Assembly: GCF_037974265.1 (NCBI RefSeq)
Contig: NZ_CP150233.1
Span: 3,534,001 to 3,598,000 of the forward strand
Direction: 5' to 3'
DNA length: 64,000 nucleotides
Origin: Paenibacillus sp. FSL R5-0623
GTDB taxonomy: Bacteria > Bacillota > Bacilli > Paenibacillales > Paenibacillaceae
A program made the translations under genes and the position numbers. The notes under the pieces are model-generated. The model had not been told where the DNA came from, did no database searches, and saw only the letters and a list, made by a program, of their open reading frames with translations. This document shows, one piece after another, positions 60,672-64,000 of the stretch (position 1 is the stretch's first letter; each line of letters opens with the position of its first letter).

Positions 60672-61880
60672 ATGAAAGAATTTTTCCCACGAAGAGGGCT
60701 ACCTAATGTGATTCAGAAGTTGGAAAATGGGGAACCCGTGACCATCGTTTATTTTGGCGGTAGTAATACACGTTCGAAAGGATACAGGGTCATGACGGCG
60801 GATTGGCTGCGAGGGCAATATCCCCATGCCGATATCCGCGCTGTGAACGCAGGCATTGATGGGACAGGATCGGACCTCGGCTGTGCCCGTTTGGAGACAG
60901 ATGTACTGAGTCATCAGCCTGATCTCGTATTTGTTGAATTTGTTGGTAACGATGGCGGAGTTCCCGAATCCAAGGCGCGGATCGAAGGCATTGTCCGACA
61001 GATTCGCAAGCGCAGCCGGTTTATCGATATCCTGTTTGTATATACGATCAAGGAGCGGGATTTGACTTCATTTCAATCCGGCGAATACCAGAAGGGCGCT
61101 CTTATGCAGGAGGAAGTCGCCGACTATTACGGCATTCCTTCGATTCATCTGGGCGTAGCGGTCAGTCAATTGGTTTCGGATGGAAAGCTTATTTTCACTT
61201 CAAGGGCAGACGTGTCCATCCCCGGAGCCGTTATTTTCACGCATGATTCGATCCATCCCACGATTCCCGAAGGACATCAGATCTACACAGATACCATCAC
61301 CCGGTCGTTTGAGAAAATGAGTGAACTTGGAGATCACGTGGGAAAGGTCGAACATCACTTGCCGCAGGACACTTTGGTCCCGGCCAATCCTTGGGAGTAT
61401 GCAAACATGCTGCCACTGGATCGTTTTAGTCATTTTTCGGCAGGATGGTCTTACATGACTCCCGATGATTTTGCCTTAGTAAGCCAGTATGATTGGTTGT
61501 TCCCCGGTTTATGGCGAGCAGTTGATCCCGGAGAGACGGTCACAGTGGAGTTTGAGGGAACCCACATCGGCTTATTTGATATCGGGGGGCCGGATTCTGG
61601 CCGATTGAAGGTGTCGGTGGATGGAGGGGAACCCTTCCTTATTGATCGATTCACGCCCTACAACGATCATAATCGAAATCAATATGTTTTCTTGCCGGAG
61701 CTACCCAATGGGAAACATACAGTTCGCTTCGAGATCGATCACGAGAAAACTGACAAAGCGGCCGTGTTTGAGGCTAGTGGCAATGAACGAAGTATGGAAC
61801 ATGTTCGACAGCATCCAGCTTGGTATGATCAAACGGTCATTCACCTTGGAAAGTTGTTATTGGTTCAGCCGCCATTATAA
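60672..61880 (+). CDS. SGNH/GDSL-type hydrolase with C-terminal beta domain
   Basis: This 402-residue cytoplasmic esterase-like enzyme has variant block I, YFGGSNTRSKGY (GGSN instead of GDSN, Ser near residue 32), block II GIDGTGSDLG, block III VEFVGNDGG (GND) and catalytic DSIHPTIPEGH (Asp-x-x-His). The fold normally removes acetyl or other acyl groups from sugars. A beta-rich C-terminal domain (about 255-395) is similar in kind to those of carbohydrate esterases. It overlaps the upstream gene region closely and is probably co-transcribed with the oxidoreductase. ATG 60672 is chosen with GGGTGA 7 nt upstream; GTG 60651 is an alternative. Confidence 0.85.
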   Translation: MKEFFPRRGLPNVIQKLENGEPVTIVYFGGSNTRSKGYRVMTADWLRGQYPHADIRAVNAGIDGTGSDLGCARLETDVLSHQPDLVFVEFVGNDGGVPESKARIEGIVRQIRKRSRFIDILFVYTIKERDLTSFQSGEYQKGALMQEEVADYYGIPSIHLGVAVSQLVSDGKLIFTSRADVSIPGAVIFTHDSIHPTIPEGHQIYTDTITRSFEKMSELGDHVGKVEHHLPQDTLVPANPWEYANMLPLDRFSHFSAGWSYMTPDDFALVSQYDWLFPGLWRAVDPGETVTVEFEGTHIGLFDIGGPDSGRLKVSVDGGEPFLIDRFTPYNDHNRNQYVFLPELPNGKHTVRFEIDHEKTDKAAVFEASGNERSMEHVRQHPAWYDQTVIHLGKLLLVQPPL

Positions 61881-61969
61881 TTTACTGGATCACTCGGAAC
61901 ACTTGGAAGACCTATATTCTATCTGACTGCAACTGAGCAATCAATTAGGATGTAGGTTTCTTTTTTTAC

Positions 61970-62032
61970 TTAAAATCGTATAAGAAATTCTTAAAATGAA
62001 AGAAATTTCACGGTAATGTAACATGCTAAGAT
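61970..62032 (+). promoter_or_regulatory. Putative second YesN-type regulator element and promoter, copy 2
   Basis: The element 61970-62008 matches the one at 51311-51349 at about 31 of 39 positions, including TATAAGAAATTCTT and AGAAATTT. TAAGAT (62027-62032) sits 18 bp downstream as the -10. Confidence 0.6.
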
Positions 62033-62074
62033 AAAAACGACAGAGTGGGACTAGGCAGAAGGCAACTCATTATT

Positions 62075-62088
62075 TGGAAGCGTTATCA
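62075..62088 (+). promoter_or_regulatory. cre-like site upstream of the exported golvesin-like protein
   Basis: TGGAAGCGTTATCA matches the CcpA consensus TGWAARCGYTWNCW at 13 of 14 positions and lies between the promoter and the start codon, where CcpA would block elongation. Confidence 0.6.
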
Positions 62089-62103
62089 TTACGAGGAGAG
62101 GCT

Positions 62104-64000
62104 GTGAATTGTATGGTCAAAAGGAAGCTGTTTTTCTTCATCGTTTTCATGTTGACGATCGTAGTTCCTTTCAGCCTGATCGGAATAAGGACCGCATACG
62201 CGGAGACCTTACCTTATCAGACCATTATTATCGATGACGGTAGCATTAAGATCAATGATGTTGTGACACCTGATGCGGGTAACGAGAACAATGGATATTC
62301 GGCTCCAAATTGGACCACAAGCACAGGAGTGAAGGGGTATGATCTTTCCAGCACCAAATATACGAGTACAGCAGGCAGAACGATAACATGGAATCCGCGC
62401 CTGGAAGCAGGAACAGCGAAAATTTCGTTCTATAAGCTGGATTGGGCGGATAAGGCTGATAGCAATGTAAAAATCGAAATTGTTCATAATGGAACAACGG
62501 ATGTAGTCTTTATGGATTTAAGACCCTCATCTGGCGCACCAGCGGGATGGGTTGATTTGGGAGAGTACTATTTTTCCGGAGTTGGTGAAGAATTTGTTCA
62601 ATTGACCCGGTCTACCGGCACCACAAACACAATCCTTACACGTGCTGATGCGGTCAAGTTTGAAGGGAATATAGGGCAGAAAGAGCCACATAAGACGATC
62701 ATTATTGATGATGGAAGCCTCACAATTGATCATGTCGTCACTGTTGATTCAGGCAACGTCAGTAACGGGTTCTCCGCTCCTTATTGGACCACAAGCGCAG
62801 GAGTGAAGGGATACAATAATTCCAGTTCCAAATTTACAGACGCCGTAAATAGAAGCATCACATGGAATCCACGCCTGGAAGCAGGGACGGCGAGAATATC
62901 GTTCTATAAGCTGGATTGGGCGGATAAAGCTGACAGTAATGTGAAGATTGAGATTGTTCATAACGGGATAACGGATGTTAAGTTTATGGATCTTAGACCT
63001 TCGTCAGGTCCATCGGTCGGATGGGTGGATCTGGGGGAGTATGAGTTTAGTGGTGATGATAGCGAATTTGTCAGGCTGACTCGAACGCAGCCTTCTACGG
63101 GTACAATTATTACGCGGGCTGATGCAGTCAAGTTCGAGGGGAATATCCGTCAACAAGCACCACCGCTCCCCCCACTAAGAAGCCGTACCTTAGCGAATCT
63201 CAGTTACACAGAGAAAGGTAGCATCGAAAATGCTAATTACAAGGCAACCTTCTATGAGGCAGTATGGGATGAAGGTAAAACCATCGTGCGTGACATGTTC
63301 TACAAGAACACGAACACGGGAAACTGGATGCCAATCAATAATGAATCGGAAAGACTTGAGGAACAATGGGTTTTATTGGATGGGAATGCGGGGAGCCGAA
63401 CCAATTATTATGATACGATGAACAAACGCTGGATTACATTCGACGGGATCACGTTTCCTGACGGCCAGACGGCGGTATTAACCGATTCTACGCATGGCAG
63501 TGATTACGATTTTGAAGTGAACTGGTCCATGGCAGGGGATAAACCAGATGTTTCTTTTGCCTTTACGCCTCGCCGCGACGGAAATTATGTGATTGGATAT
63601 CAGTCCTTCACAACAGAGGCAGTCTCGGGCATCAATGAAGTGTTAAATGGATTCAGGTCACATGCCAAAATGGTAGGTACAGTGGAATCCACAAGCTTGA
63701 GAGAGCTGAGCGCTCCGATGAGCCTGATTGAGAAGAATGATGATTCAGGGAATCCGTTGACATATGGGGTATTTGTACCTTCGGAAGAGTTACCGGTTGA
63801 ATTTGAGCCGACGGGAGGCGTTACGAAACAACGGCTGGGCATGAGCCTGGTCAACAATGAAGGCAACGTGCAGCCAATCCTGTATGCGCCTCAATTAGGG
63901 GCATATTCGCAAATGACCGCAGAAAACACCTATCAATTTCATATGGGGTTAATCGCGCAAAAAAGTAATCTGTATGAGTCCTACACGGATATTCTTCGGA
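62104..64000 (+). CDS. Exported protein with tandem golvesin-like domains (truncated by window edge)
   Basis: This large secreted protein has no stop before the right edge, leaving 632 visible residues. A signal peptide (KRKLFFFIVFMLTIVVPFSL, cleavage near AYA-ETL) is followed by two tandem copies of about 158 residues resembling the golvesin C-terminal-like domain. Each begins with a TIII-D-DGS pattern and ends with RADAVKFEGNI. From about residue 355 a distinct region begins (LSYTEKGSIENANYKATFYE), not recognised; the catalytic part, if any, may lie beyond the window. GTG 62104 is 5 nt from AGGAG; ATG 62113 is the alternative. It is preceded by the locus-specific regulatory element and a cre-like site, so it is probably the secreted enzyme of the system. 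Confidence 0.82.
   Translation, partial: MNCMVKRKLFFFIVFMLTIVVPFSLIGIRTAYAETLPYQTIIIDDGSIKINDVVTPDAGNENNGYSAPNWTTSTGVKGYDLSSTKYTSTAGRTITWNPRLEAGTAKISFYKLDWADKADSNVKIEIVHNGTTDVVFMDLRPSSGAPAGWVDLGEYYFSGVGEEFVQLTRSTGTTNTILTRADAVKFEGNIGQKEPHKTIIIDDGSLTIDHVVTVDSGNVSNGFSAPYWTTSAGVKGYNNSSSKFTDAVNRSITWNPRLEAGTARISFYKLDWADKADSNVKIEIVHNGITDVKFMDLRPSSGPSVGWVDLGEYEFSGDDSEFVRLTRTQPSTGTIITRADAVKFEGNIRQQAPPLPPLRSRTLANLSYTEKGSIENANYKATFYEAVWDEGKTIVRDMFYKNTNTGNWMPINNESERLEEQWVLLDGNAGSRTNYYDTMNKRWITFDGITFPDGQTAVLTDSTHGSDYDFEVNWSMAGDKPDVSFAFTPRRDGNYVIGYQSFTTEAVSGINEVLNGFRSHAKMVGTVESTSLRELSAPMSLIEKNDDSGNPLTYGVFVPSEELPVEFEPTGGVTKQRLGMSLVNNEGNVQPILYAPQLGAYSQMTAENTYQFHMGLIAQKSNLYESYTDILR
62221..63153 (+). repeat. 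Tandem 474-bp coding repeats
   Basis: Two in-frame copies (62221-62694 and 62695-63153) encode golvesin-like domains. DNA similarity remains high, for example ATGGAATCC-R-CGCCTGGAAGC in both, indicating a fairly recent internal duplication. Confidence 0.8.

Noticed and set aside
1..64000. CRISPR arrays, tRNA or rRNA genes, prophage
   Set aside because: No regularly spaced short repeats, cloverleaf sequences, ribosomal RNA segments or phage structural genes were seen.

Overview
The window looks like chromosomal DNA from a Paenibacillus-type, spore-forming, polysaccharide-degrading Firmicute. The evidence is strong AGGAGG-type ribosome binding sites with frequent TTG and GTG starts, a gerA-gerB-gerC germinant receptor operon, S-layer homology (SLH) domain proteins, two Lpl/Ytc-type sugar ABC transporters paired with YesM/YesN-type two-component systems, and Fur-, CcpA- and PurR-like sites. 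No tRNA, rRNA, CRISPR array or prophage was seen. One IS30-family insertion sequence is present and appears intact.

Layout. 0-12.6 kb: the 3' end of a GH3 glycosidase, a Fur-controlled siderophore-binding lipoprotein, a TetR/hydrolase pair, a cupin protein, an AraC regulator with a Fur box inside its promoter, an OmpR-type two-component system, an SLH protein with an ankyrin lipoprotein, the IS30 element, and a secreted lichenase under a consensus cre site. 12.7-24.4 kb: a beta-glucan locus (binding lipoprotein, YesN/YesM pair on the other strand, two permeases, and a 1482-residue SLH-anchored GH16 laminarinase with carbohydrate-binding modules). The two transport promoters share a 14-bp motif at matching distance from the -10, probably the response regulator's site. 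The transporter ATPase is absent, as is usual for this class.

24.5-42.5 kb: a small basic protein, a purine permease with a PurR-like site and a four-segment attenuator leader, and then a dense detoxification/efflux stretch: MATE/TetR, LysR/SDR/MFS, a VOC protein, a SufR-like iron-sulfur regulator divergent from an MFS/HxlR/A-type iron-sulfur carrier unit, a second MFS, a macrolide-type glycosyltransferase, a Bcr/CflA pump, a WYL regulator and a frameshifted effector-binding protein gene.

42.5-51.1 kb: the ger operon, a secreted PKD-domain protein and a solitary SecA2-like ATPase. 51.4-64 kb: a second carbohydrate locus (two permeases, binding lipoprotein, YesM/YesN pair, FAD-dependent oxidoreductase, SGNH hydrolase, and a large exported protein with two golvesin-like repeats that runs off the right edge). 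A 39-bp element upstream of both its first permease and the exported protein ties these genes into one regulon. With its unrecognised substrate and unusual enzyme set, this locus is the best candidate for an undescribed system.
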